Source of the DNA: CAVVNN01 sp963838035
GTDB taxonomy: Bacteria; Actinomycetota; Thermoleophilia; Solirubrobacterales; 70-9
Assembly (NCBI GenBank): GCA_963838035.1
Contig: CAWIPM010000002.1
Span: 186,001-250,000 of the forward strand
Reading direction: 5' to 3'
Length of the DNA stretch: 64,000 nucleotides
Both the position numbers and the translations under genes were made by a program. Within the stretch, counting starts at the first letter, position 1. Every line of letters starts with the position of its first letter. The notes beneath the pieces are model-generated. The model made no database searches and had not been told where the DNA came from. It saw only the letters and a list, made by a program, of their open reading frames with translations. Of this stretch, positions 42,419 to 50,011 are shown piece by piece.

Positions 42419-43159
42419 CTACTCGCCCGCCAGGCGGCGGAGGTCCCGGACGAGCAGGAGGTGCTTCAGGTGGCTGACCGTCGCCGCCAGGCTTTCGAGG
42501 CTCTCCAGCGCCTCCTTGCGGCGCTCGGGGTTGCGGGAGCGCAGCGACGGCCCCAGCAGTGCTTCCAGCAGGTTGGCCTCACGATCGGCCGAGGAGCGGA
42601 AGACGCGCAGGTTGCGCGCTCCGACGCCGACACGGGAGAGCTCGTTGGCGGAGCGGATGATCTCGCGGTCGGTCTCGTCATAGACGGCCTTCCCGTCGCG
42701 CTTCTCGGGCTGGACGATGCCGAAGTTCTCCAGCTCGGAGACCAGCTCCTCGCGCGCCCCGGTCTCCTCGATCACTTCCTCCAGGGTCAGGTAGGCACTC
42801 GAGGTTTCGACCAGGATCGCCCGTCGCACGGAACCGCTACTCGGTCGCCTCTCGGGCCCCGTTCCAAGCTCGATGTCGCCACCCGCCGCCAGCTCCTGGC
42901 GGATCACCTTCAAGGGCAGGAACTCGTCGCGCTGCAGGCGCAGGATCGTGCGCAACCGTTCGACGTCGGACTGGCTGTAGAGGCGGTAGCCACCCGATGT
43001 CCGTCGCGGGCTGAGCAGCTTCTGGTCCTCCAGGTAGCGAATCTTGGAGATCGAGACGTCGCCGAACTCGTTCTGGAGGATCTTGCAGACGGCCCCGATC
43101 GTCAGTGCCTTGCGTGGTCGGGAGTCCCGCGCCCGGGTCGCCTGCTCGGAAACCGCCAT
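42419..43159 (-). CDS. MerR-family transcriptional regulator, FtsR-like
   Basis: The N-terminal MerR winged helix shows LTIGAVCKILQNEF, KIRYLEDQKLLSPRRTSGGYR and YSQSDVERLRTIL. A longer C-terminal part contains DPE-like coiled segments (EEVIEETGAREELVSELENFG). Actinobacteria usually carry such a MerR next to a GarA-like FHA gene, and homologues such as FtsR control cell-division genes. It starts 9 nt after the FHA gene. The effector is unknown. Confidence 0.85.
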   Translation of the reverse strand: MAVSEQATRARDSRPRKALTIGAVCKILQNEFGDVSISKIRYLEDQKLLSPRRTSGGYRLYSQSDVERLRTILRLQRDEFLPLKVIRQELAAGGDIELGTGPERRPSSGSVRRAILVETSSAYLTLEEVIEETGAREELVSELENFGIVQPEKRDGKAVYDETDREIIRSANELSRVGVGARNLRVFRSSADREANLLEALLGPSLRSRNPERRKEALESLESLAATVSHLKHLLLVRDLRRLAGE

Positions 43160-43168
43160 CGCGTATCC

Positions 43169-43642
43169 CTACTTCTCCAGGTAGCTGAGCTTGTACTTGC
43201 CGACCTGGATCTCGTCGCCGTCGGCGAGGCGGTGAGACTCGATCCGGCGCCGGTTGACGTAGGTCCCGTTGAGCGAGCCGAGGTCGTCGATGTACATCCC
43301 GTCCCGGCGCCGCACCAGCAGCGCGTGGTTGCGCGACACGGTGACGTCGTCGAGGAAGACGCCTGCATCGGGGCTGCGCCCGATGCTGACCCGGTCGTCG
43401 GTGACCGTGAAGCTCTCGCCGGCACGCCCGCCGCCGGCGCGAATCACCAGCGCCGCGCCCGCCTGCTCGACCACCTCGTCGATGTCGACGGGCTGCATGT
43501 CGCCGGTGTCGTCGACGGTGTAGGTCATCGTCGTCGGGTCCTCCCCGCCGTTGGACGGACCGCCGAGGTAGGCGCCGCACTTCTGGCAGTAGTTGGCGCC
43601 CTCGGGATTGACGAACCCGCACTCCGGACAGTGAACGGCCAT
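43169..43642 (-). CDS. Zinc-ribbon and FHA domain protein, GarA-like
   Basis: A zinc ribbon (HCPECGFVNPEGANYCQKCG) is followed by a linker with a possible kinase-target threonine motif (TTMTYTVDDTG) and an FHA domain: VSIGRSPDAGVFLDD, VSRNHALL and LGSLNGTYVNRRRI. FHA domains bind phosphothreonine; GarA/OdhI regulate 2-oxoglutarate metabolism when phosphorylated by Ser/Thr kinases. A zinc ribbon replaces the usual acidic N-terminus. It is co-transcribed with the MerR gene. Confidence 0.88.
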   Translation of the reverse strand: MAVHCPECGFVNPEGANYCQKCGAYLGGPSNGGEDPTTMTYTVDDTGDMQPVDIDEVVEQAGAALVIRAGGGRAGESFTVTDDRVSIGRSPDAGVFLDDVTVSRNHALLVRRRDGMYIDDLGSLNGTYVNRRRIESHRLADGDEIQVGKYKLSYLEK

Positions 43643-43662
43643 CTGCTCTCCCGCGCCGGCGC

Positions 43663-43932
43663 TCAGGCGGCCGGCTCGTCCTCCGCCTCGCCCCGTGCAC
43701 GGCCGGCGAGGATCTGCGTCAGCTGCTCGACGTCGTCGCCGGAGATCAGCGAGTCGCCGCGCTCACGTTTCTGGCGCAGCCGGTTGACAAGCTCTGCGCG
43801 GAGGATGTCGATCTTTCCATGCAGGACGCGCCGCCTGTAGGAGATCTCGTTCTCCTCCTCCGTCAGCTCGGCGATCAGCTCTTTCAGCTCCTTGTCGCTG
43901 AGCGAACCCAGATCTGGAAAGGTGTCCTCCAT
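43663..43932 (-). CDS. RsiG-like c-di-GMP-binding anti-sigma factor
   Basis: This 89-residue helical protein has LSDKELKELIAELTEEENE, then ISYRRRVLHGKIDILRAEL. The second part fits the RsiG signature E-x3-S-x2-R-x3-Q-x3-D, with His in place of Gln. RsiG sequesters the sporulation sigma factor WhiG when bound to cyclic di-GMP; Rubrobacter has a short single-motif form working as a homodimer. Here too only one motif is seen. A TTGAAC-N16-TATAAT promoter and an AAGGAG site precede it. The sigma partner is not in the window. Confidence 0.75.
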   Translation of the reverse strand: MEDTFPDLGSLSDKELKELIAELTEEENEISYRRRVLHGKIDILRAELVNRLRQKRERGDSLISGDDVEQLTQILAGRARGEAEDEPAA

Positions 43933-43980
43933 CTCGCTCCTTGATCGGGAGGCGATCGCCTCCGTTTGCGCCTGCGGCCG

Positions 43981-44008
43981 ATTATAGGCGTGGATCTCAA
44001 AGGTTCAA
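43981..44008 (-). promoter_or_regulatory. Sigma-A-type promoter of the RsiG-FHA-MerR unit
   Basis: On the minus strand TTGAAC (plus 44003-44008) and a perfect TATAAT (plus 43981-43986) are separated by 16 nt. This is the best consensus promoter in the window. It stands 49 nt before the rsiG-like start. Confidence 0.7.
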
Positions 44009-44020
44009 CTGCAGGTTGAA
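44004..44020. promoter_or_regulatory. Inverted repeat overlapping the rsiG promoter
   Basis: TTCAAC-TGCAG-GTTGAA forms a perfect 6-bp inverted repeat overlapping the -35 element. AGGTT occurs three times in the same 25 nt. It looks like an operator; the nearby MerR or another dimeric regulator could bind it. Confidence 0.5.
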
Positions 44021-44023
44021 GGT

Positions 44024-44677
44024 TTATCGAGAGTGGGGGCTCGCTTGCAGCCTGCGGGCGCGCACCGCGCGCAGGCCCGAGCGCGCATAGAGGATCGTGG
44101 CGGCGATCGCCAGACCGAGGCCGGTGATCAGCAGGGCCGAGGGGACCCAGCCGGCGAAGACCATGGCGAAGAAGATCCCCCCCATGATCGGGAAGACCGA
44201 GACCCGGCCCGGCCAGTTGACCTCGATCTCGACCCCGTGACGCAGCGCGTACTGGGCGAGGAGGAGCATCGCCAGCTCGCGCATGGCGAGCAGCGCCAGC
44301 GCCCAACGCGGCAGCAGCTCGAAGTGCCAGCAGACGACTGCTCCGGAGAGGATCGTGAGGCGGTCGACGAGCGGGTCGAGCAGAGCCCCCATGCGGCTGT
44401 ACTGCCTGGTGACCCGGGCGAGGAAGCCGTCGAGGTAGTCGCCGGCGGCGATCAGCCAGAAGACCGTCGCCGAGGCTGCGCTGCGGCCGTCTCCGGATTC
44501 GAAGGCGAGGTAGAGGAACAGCGGGATCGCCGCCAGCCGCACGTAACCGACCAGGTTGGGGATCGTCCACGGGTTGAGCGGTTCGCCCCTGCGGGTCTGC
44601 GGCGGCCGAGGGCCGGAGCGGTCGAGCCCGAAGAGGCGGCGCACGCGGCCGCGGCCGAAGGGGGCGGCGTCAGCCAT
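44024..44677 (-). CDS. pgsA: CDP-alcohol phosphatidyltransferase, PgsA-like
   Basis: The CDP-alcohol phosphotransferase motif appears as DYLDGFLARVTRQYSRMG and LDPLVDR. Together with about five or six helices this indicates phosphatidylglycerophosphate synthase, the committed step to phosphatidylglycerol and cardiolipin. The ATG overlaps the end of proS by 8 nt. Other CDP-alcohol enzymes (cardiolipin or PI-phosphate synthase) are possible. Confidence 0.85.
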   Translation of the reverse strand: MADAAPFGRGRVRRLFGLDRSGPRPPQTRRGEPLNPWTIPNLVGYVRLAAIPLFLYLAFESGDGRSAASATVFWLIAAGDYLDGFLARVTRQYSRMGALLDPLVDRLTILSGAVVCWHFELLPRWALALLAMRELAMLLLAQYALRHGVEIEVNWPGRVSVFPIMGGIFFAMVFAGWVPSALLITGLGLAIAATILYARSGLRAVRARRLQASPHSR

Positions 44678-45929
44678 CGAGGCGCTGGAGGAGGGCGAGC
44701 GCCCGCTCGGCGGCCTCCTCCACGGGCAGCTCGTGCTCGGCGCCGCTCGCGCGCTCGTTCGCCTCGACCACACCGTCGGCGAGGCCGCGCCGGCCGACGA
44801 CGATCCGCAGAGGGCAGCCGAGCAGCTCCGCATCCGTCAGCTTCTCCCCCGGGCCCGCGTCGCGGTCGTCGTAGAGCAGCTCCGCGCCGAGCTTTGCCCG
44901 CAGCTCATCGTAGAGGCGGTCCGCCGCCTCGCGCTCGGGCTCGCCGGCCTTCGCGAGCGAGACGACGTGGATCTTCCAGGGGGCGATCGCGACCGGCCAG
45001 ACGATGCCGCGCTCGTCGGCACCCTGCTCGATCGCCGCGGCGATGATCCGGGCCGGGCCGAGTCCATAGCTACCCATCACGATCGGCTGCTCGCTCCCCT
45101 CCTCGTCGAGGAAGGTGGCCCCGAGCGGCTCCGAGTACCGCGTTCCCAATTTGAAGATGTTGCCGACCTCGATCGCCGGCTCGACCTCGACCGTCCCGCC
45201 ATTGGGCCCCGGGTCGCCGGCGCGCAGCTCGGTCACCTCGACATTGGCGGCGAAGCCGGGGGCCAGCGCGACGGCGTCCTCGCCCGCGGCGCAGGGGGCC
45301 ATGTACTCGTGCGCGCCAGAGCCCCCCATCATCCCCACGTCGGACTCGACCCGGTACCAGCGCAGCCCGCAGCGGTCGAGGATTCGCGCATAGGCGCCGG
45401 TCTGCAGCTCGTAGGAGCGCTCCAGCCCCGCCGCGTCGCGATCGAAGGAGTAGGCGTCCTTCATCGTGAACTCGCGCGTCCTCAGCACCCCCGCCCGGGG
45501 CCGCGGCTCGTCGCGCTCCTTTGTCTGGATGTGGAAGAGCATCAACGGCAGGTCCCGGTAGGACCGAACCTCCCGGGCCACGTGGTTGGTGATGCACTCC
45601 TCATGGGTCATCGCCAGCACCAGCGGCGAACCCTTGCGGTCGGAGAGCTTGAACATCTCCTCGATCTCATACCGCCCGGTCTTCTCCCAGATCTCAGCCG
45701 GCTGAAGCACGGGCATCAGCATCTCCTGACACCCGATTCCCTCCATCTCCTCCCGAATCACGGCTTCGACCTTGCGGTGCGCCCGCCATCCGGCCGGCAG
45801 ATAGGTCCACAGCCCGGCCCCCAGCTGACGAATCAGCCCCGCCCTGACCATCAGCTTGTGGGATACGGACTCCGCCTCGGCGGGCGGATCCTTCAGGGTT
45901 GGCAGCAGAGTCTCGCTGAATCGCGTCAC
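44670..45929 (-). CDS. proS: Prolyl-tRNA synthetase, short form without editing insert
   Basis: This class II synthetase charges tRNA-Pro. Motif 2 region (RPRAGVLRTREFTMKDAYSF) and motif 3 (IVMGSYGLGPARIIAA) are separated by far less than in the E. coli type, so the roughly 180-residue INS editing domain is missing. The anticodon-binding domain follows (WPVAIAPWKIHVV). At 419 residues it matches short bacterial ProRS. The GTG is 6 nt after TAGGTT. Confidence 0.95.
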   Translation of the reverse strand: MTRFSETLLPTLKDPPAEAESVSHKLMVRAGLIRQLGAGLWTYLPAGWRAHRKVEAVIREEMEGIGCQEMLMPVLQPAEIWEKTGRYEIEEMFKLSDRKGSPLVLAMTHEECITNHVAREVRSYRDLPLMLFHIQTKERDEPRPRAGVLRTREFTMKDAYSFDRDAAGLERSYELQTGAYARILDRCGLRWYRVESDVGMMGGSGAHEYMAPCAAGEDAVALAPGFAANVEVTELRAGDPGPNGGTVEVEPAIEVGNIFKLGTRYSEPLGATFLDEEGSEQPIVMGSYGLGPARIIAAAIEQGADERGIVWPVAIAPWKIHVVSLAKAGEPEREAADRLYDELRAKLGAELLYDDRDAGPGEKLTDAELLGCPLRIVVGRRGLADGVVEANERASGAEHELPVEEAAERALALLQRLDG

Positions 45930-45935
45930 GCTGGA

Positions 45936-45941
45936 AACCTA
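45936..45941 (-). promoter_or_regulatory. TAGGTT -10-like element before proS
   Basis: On the minus strand TAGGTT ends 6 nt before GTG 45929. Confidence 0.5.
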
Positions 45942-45976
45942 TCCGCTGCTCGGGCAGGACCTGCCCGTCGCGACGC

Positions 45977-47230
45977 TCAGGCCCTGGTGAATCGCCGCCC
46001 AGCGGTGGGAGAGGCCTCCTCGTCGAGCAGAACGCGGTCCGACTCTCCCTTTTCCGCGGCTTCGTGCTCCAGCTGCGCGATCTTCTCCGGAGTGAGGTCG
46101 CCGGCGTTCTCCTCCTCGATCTTCGCCAGCCAGGCACCACCCTCGGCGGACTTCGCCGCGTCGACCTCCACCGCGCCGCGGTCCAGGGACTTGTCGATCT
46201 CCTCGAACAGGGCGTCCACGAGGTTCGCCTGCGGCACCTTTCGCAACGGCTTGCCGTGGGCGAAGATCAGCCCCTCGTTCTTGGCGCCGGTGATCCCGAA
46301 ATCGGCATGGCTGGCCTCGCCGATCCCATTCACCGCGCAGCCCAGCACCGCAACCTCGATCGGCTCGGCGTAGCCCTCCAGCCGTTGCTCGATCTCGGCC
46401 ACCACCGAGTCCATATCGAACTGCAGCCGGCCGCAGGTCGGGCAGGCGATCAACACCGGTCCGCGCTCGCGCAGCTGCAGCGCCTTGAGGATCTCCCAGG
46501 CGACCTTGACCTCCTCCTCGGCGTGGAAGGTCGAGAGGCTGATCCGGATCGTGTCGCCGATCCCATCGGCGAGCAGGGTGCCGAGGCCGACAGAGGACTT
46601 CAGCGAGCCCGACCACATGGTCCCCGCCTCGGTGATTCCGAGGTGCAACGGGTAGGGGATCTTCTCCGCCAGCAACCGGTTGGCGGCGATCGTGTTCGGC
46701 ACGTTGGTCGACTTGATCGAGACCTTGAAGTCCTCGAAGGCAAGTCCCTCCATCAGCTCTACGAACTCGACCGCGGCGGCGACCAGGGCCTCGACCGGCG
46801 CCTCGCGCTCGAGATCGTGCAGGTGCTTGGGCAGCGATCCCGAATTGACCCCGATCCGCATCGGCACCCCTGCCGCGATCGCCCTCGCAGCCACCTCGGC
46901 GACTTTCTCCCGCCCGCCGATGTTCCCCGGGTTGAGCCGGATGCAGTGGGCACCGGCGTCGATCGCCTTCAGCGCCAGCGTGTGGTTGAAGTGGATGTCG
47001 GCGATCACCGGGATCGGCGAGTCCCTGACGATCGTCTTCAGCGCCTCGACGTCGTCGTCGCGCGGCACCGCCACCCGGACGATGTCGGCCCCGGCATCGG
47101 CGACCTTGCGGATCTGCTCCATCGTCGCCGCCAGGTTGGCGGTCTCGGTCTTGGTCATCGTCTGCACCGCGACCGGGGCGCCGCCGCCGATCGGTACGCC
47201 GCCGACGAATATCTGCCGCTTCGATGCCAC
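45977..47230 (-). CDS. ispG: 4-hydroxy-3-methylbut-2-enyl diphosphate synthase IspG
   Basis: IspG is the iron-sulfur enzyme converting MEcPP to HMBPP in the MEP isoprenoid pathway. The TIM-barrel half (VQTMTKTET, IADIHFNHTLALKAIDAG, RLNPGNIG) is followed by the cluster-binding half with ACPTCGRLQFD and LGCAVNGIGEASHADFG. A C-terminal extension of about 45 charged residues follows. The GTG lies 6 nt after TACCCT. dxr, an earlier step of the same pathway, is 4 kb away. Confidence 0.95.
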   Translation of the reverse strand: MASKRQIFVGGVPIGGGAPVAVQTMTKTETANLAATMEQIRKVADAGADIVRVAVPRDDDVEALKTIVRDSPIPVIADIHFNHTLALKAIDAGAHCIRLNPGNIGGREKVAEVAARAIAAGVPMRIGVNSGSLPKHLHDLEREAPVEALVAAAVEFVELMEGLAFEDFKVSIKSTNVPNTIAANRLLAEKIPYPLHLGITEAGTMWSGSLKSSVGLGTLLADGIGDTIRISLSTFHAEEEVKVAWEILKALQLRERGPVLIACPTCGRLQFDMDSVVAEIEQRLEGYAEPIEVAVLGCAVNGIGEASHADFGITGAKNEGLIFAHGKPLRKVPQANLVDALFEEIDKSLDRGAVEVDAAKSAEGGAWLAKIEEENAGDLTPEKIAQLEHEAAEKGESDRVLLDEEASPTAGRRFTRA

Positions 47231-47236
47231 GGACCA

Positions 47237-47242
47237 AGGGTA
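47237..47242 (-). promoter_or_regulatory. TACCCT -10-like element before ispG
   Basis: On the minus strand TACCCT ends 6 nt before GTG 47230. Confidence 0.45.
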
Positions 47243-47277
47243 CCTGGGGGATCCCCTCGCGGCCGGCCGCGGGTCGG

Positions 47278-48981
47278 CTATCTGAAGGCGATCGTCCTGT
47301 GGACGATCCGGGCGCTGCCGCCGACCGGCTGGAAGGCGACGGTCAGCCGGACCGTGAGCATATGACCGCGCACCCGCTTGATCGCCTTCTTGCCGGCCCT
47401 GCTCAGCTTCAGCGTCAGCGCGACGGCGCCGGCGCCGGTCGCGTTCGCGCGAGCAGCCTCGATCTGCCTGCCTCGGACGGAGATCGTTCCGGGCCCCGGC
47501 ACTTTGACGCTCAGCCTGGCCCTACCGGCCCTGCCCGCTCCAGCCCGCGTCGAGAATGCGTTCGACGGAGGGGTCAACGTCGGGGAGGGTAGGATCCCGC
47601 CGCCGGGCGTCTCTCCCCCACTCGGTTCTTCGGGCTCGGGCGTGACGAAGAACTCGTCTTCCCCGATGGAGGTGCCACCCGCGTTCTGGGCGACGAGCCG
47701 GTAGTGGTACGGGACTCCGGGGGGCAGGCCCTTGACGAGCTGGGAGACGGCGGCCGGCGAGGTGCCGCTGCCGGCGCTCGCATCCGAGGGCGGGATGTCC
47801 TGCCCGTAGGCTTCGGTAACCCCGAACTCGAAGTGGTAGGTGGTGGCTCCTCCGTTCGGATTGACAGTTCCGTTCAGCGTGAACCCTTCGGCGCTTTCGG
47901 AAACCGGCAGCGAGACCACGGCCGGCTTGAGCGGTGGCGTCGCGAACGACTCGTCGCCGCTTTCGCTCGTGCCTTCTTCGTTGTGGGCGACGATGCGGTA
48001 GTGGTAGGTCGTGTTCGGCAGCAGGTCGGTCACGTCCTGCGCGACCGGGACCGCGCTGGATCCTGGAGAGATCGTCGCGTCGGGTTCGGGCAGGTTGGTG
48101 CCGTAGGCCGTCGTCGTCCCGAGCTCGAAGCGGTAGGTGGTTTCCAGGCTGTTCGGGTTGATCGCCCCCTTCAGGCGGTAGCCCCCCGCGATTGCCTGCG
48201 GCGGGTCGACTTCGACGCTCGGCGCGGCCGGGGGCGCCGGTGGTGTCGTGAAAGTCCTGTCCGCAGTCACCGCTTCGTTACCCGAGTTGTGGGCGACGAG
48301 CCGGAAGTGGTAGACCGAGTTCGGCAGCAACGAGGTGAGTGTTTGCGAGACCGGGACGTCAGCGCTTCCGGATCCGACGCTTGCCGCGGCAACGGGGATC
48401 TTCGAGCCGTAGCCGGTGGTCGTCCCGTATTCGAATTGATAGGTGGTCGCCGACCCGTTCGGATTGACCGACCCCTTCAGTTCAAAGCCGCCGACGATTT
48501 CCGTCGCGGCTTCGTCTTCGACGGATGGCGGCGAGCCCGTCGTCGCGAACTGACGATCTTCGACTTCGCCGAAGGCGGCGCCTTCGGCGTTGTCGGCGAC
48601 GACGCGATAGTGATACGTCATGCCGCTCGTCAAGCCGGAGATGGTCTGGTGCACCGTGGTGGATGCGGGGTAGGCGGCGGAGCCGATGTCGCCGTCGGGG
48701 ATCGGCACGTTGGTCCCGTAGGCCGTCGTCGTCCCATATTCGAAGCGGTAGTGGGTGTCGGAGCCGTAGGGATAGATCGTGGCGTCCAGCGTCGCGCCGG
48801 TGCCGGTGGGGCTCGCCGACACGCCGACCACGTAGGGCGTGAACGCTGCGGCAGCGGCTGGGAAGGAACTGATCCCTACGGTCGCGAGTACGCTGACAAG
48901 CGCGACGAGGCAGGATCGATGTCGCGCCCGGGGTAGCTCCCAGCGCATCTGTCTCGCACGGGCGATCCCAGGCTGCTTCAT
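47278..48981 (-). CDS. Secreted protein with four fibronectin-III-like YG-type repeats
   Basis: A signal peptide (VALVSVLATVGISSFPAAAAA) precedes four repeats of roughly 90 residues. Each contains a YxFEYGTTTAYG strand and a TYHYRVVAxNxxG strand with a terminal TF/FAT. This is a fibronectin-III-like fold common in secreted proteins of this lineage. A proline/glycine linker and a basic C-terminal domain with repeated Ser/Thr and KLSRAGKKAIKRVRG follow. The ATG is 6 nt after GGGAGG. It is divergent from the next gene and shares the same promoter form. Function unknown; surface adhesion is likely. Confidence 0.85.
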   Translation of the reverse strand: MKQPGIARARQMRWELPRARHRSCLVALVSVLATVGISSFPAAAAAFTPYVVGVSASPTGTGATLDATIYPYGSDTHYRFEYGTTTAYGTNVPIPDGDIGSAAYPASTTVHQTISGLTSGMTYHYRVVADNAEGAAFGEVEDRQFATTGSPPSVEDEAATEIVGGFELKGSVNPNGSATTYQFEYGTTTGYGSKIPVAAASVGSGSADVPVSQTLTSLLPNSVYHFRLVAHNSGNEAVTADRTFTTPPAPPAAPSVEVDPPQAIAGGYRLKGAINPNSLETTYRFELGTTTAYGTNLPEPDATISPGSSAVPVAQDVTDLLPNTTYHYRIVAHNEEGTSESGDESFATPPLKPAVVSLPVSESAEGFTLNGTVNPNGGATTYHFEFGVTEAYGQDIPPSDASAGSGTSPAAVSQLVKGLPPGVPYHYRLVAQNAGGTSIGEDEFFVTPEPEEPSGGETPGGGILPSPTLTPPSNAFSTRAGAGRAGRARLSVKVPGPGTISVRGRQIEAARANATGAGAVALTLKLSRAGKKAIKRVRGHMLTVRLTVAFQPVGGSARIVHRTIAFR

Positions 48982-49017
48982 CTCATTCCTCCCGTTCCGG
49001 TTCGCGGATTCGGCTCG

Positions 49018-49046
49018 GGATACGGGGCTCCGGCCGGTTTGGTTCA
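49018..49046 (-). promoter_or_regulatory. ECF-type promoter of the four-repeat secreted protein
   Basis: On the minus strand TGAACC (plus 49041-49046), a 16-nt spacer and CGTATCC (plus 49018-49024) precede the ATG by about 36 nt. GAACC and CGTAT resemble ECF sigma elements. The identical arrangement occurs on the other strand at 49068. Confidence 0.6.
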
Positions 49047-49067
49047 GGGATCGGGCCGGCTTCGAGT

Positions 49068-49096
49068 TGAACCGATGGCCGGCCGACCCCGTATCC
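49068..49096 (+). promoter_or_regulatory. ECF-type promoter of the divergent secreted protein
   Basis: TGAACC (49068-49073), a 16-nt spacer and CGTATCC (49090-49096) match the promoter of the divergent gene exactly. Shared GGGATACGGGG at 49017-49027 and CCCCGTATCCC at 49087-49097 form an 11-bp inverted repeat. Confidence 0.6.
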
Positions 49097-49129
49097 CCCG
49101 TCGGCGATGCGAGCAACCGAGGAGGAGCG

Positions 49130-49975
49130 ATGAGGCGTATCGAGGTACCTGTCGGAGACGATTCCAGGGGCACCGGGCGGGGGGCGGTTGTCGCACGGCG
49201 CCTCGCCCTGCTCGGCGCGCTGACGCTGCTGCCCTTTGCGATCTTCGCCAGCTCGGCTGCTGCCGTGATCCCCCCCGTGATTCAGAACAGCCCACCCGTC
49301 GCCGTCTCCGGTGGCATCGAACTGAAGGGGACGATCTACACCTACGAAAGCGATACCCATTACCACTTCGAATATGGGACTACTACGGCCTACGGGACCA
49401 GTGTCCCCGTCCCTGACGCCGACGCCGGCACCCAGGCCGTCGTCAAGGTCGCGCAGACGATCGTCGGCCTACAGCCGAGCGTCACCTACCACTACCGGCT
49501 CGTCGCAAGCAATGCAGGCGGCGAAGGCAAGGGTCCCGACGCCACCTTCGGCACATCGATGACATCGCCCCCCGCCAACGAAGGGCCATACGGCGAAGGC
49601 GGGGGCTCGACGCCGACCAAGGTCGGCACGGTCAAGCTTAAGATCGAGCGCGTGAAGGGAAGGCGGGTGCTGGCGTCGGCCAACGGCCACACGCTCTACA
49701 GCCTGAGCGCAGAGCGGCATGGGCGGTTCGTCTGCACGAAGAGCAGCGGCTGCCTCACCCTCTGGCATCCCGTGCTGATTGCAAAGGGAGCCAAGCCGCG
49801 AGGGCCCGTCAAGTTGGGAACCGTCAGGCGTCCCGAAGGCGAATTGCAGGTCACCTTCCGCGGCCACCCGCTCTACAGCTTCGCTGCGGACGCCAAGCCT
49901 GGCCAGGCCAGAGGAGAGGGGCTGAAGGACGTCGGCACCTGGCACGCGGTCAAGCTTCCGCGGCATAAGCGTTGA
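49130..49975 (+). CDS. Secreted protein with one fibronectin-like module and two Lipoprotein_15-type repeats
   Basis: A signal peptide (LALLGALTLLPFAIFASSAAA) is followed by one module with HYHFEYGTTTAYGTSVPVP and TYHYRLVASNAGG, almost identical to the first module of the divergent gene. The C-terminal half has two repeats of the 'secreted repeat of unknown function' type: NGHTLYSLSAERHGRFVC with SGCLTLWHPV, and GHPLYSFAADAKPGQARG with GTWHAV. The ATG is directly preceded by GGAGGAG. The role is unknown. It converges with rseP. Confidence 0.85.
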   Translation: MRRIEVPVGDDSRGTGRGAVVARRLALLGALTLLPFAIFASSAAAVIPPVIQNSPPVAVSGGIELKGTIYTYESDTHYHFEYGTTTAYGTSVPVPDADAGTQAVVKVAQTIVGLQPSVTYHYRLVASNAGGEGKGPDATFGTSMTSPPANEGPYGEGGGSTPTKVGTVKLKIERVKGRRVLASANGHTLYSLSAERHGRFVCTKSSGCLTLWHPVLIAKGAKPRGPVKLGTVRRPEGELQVTFRGHPLYSFAADAKPGQARGEGLKDVGTWHAVKLPRHKR

Positions 49976-50011
49976 GCGTTGAGAGCGCTCTGGCGTCGCC
50001 CCGGCCACGCC

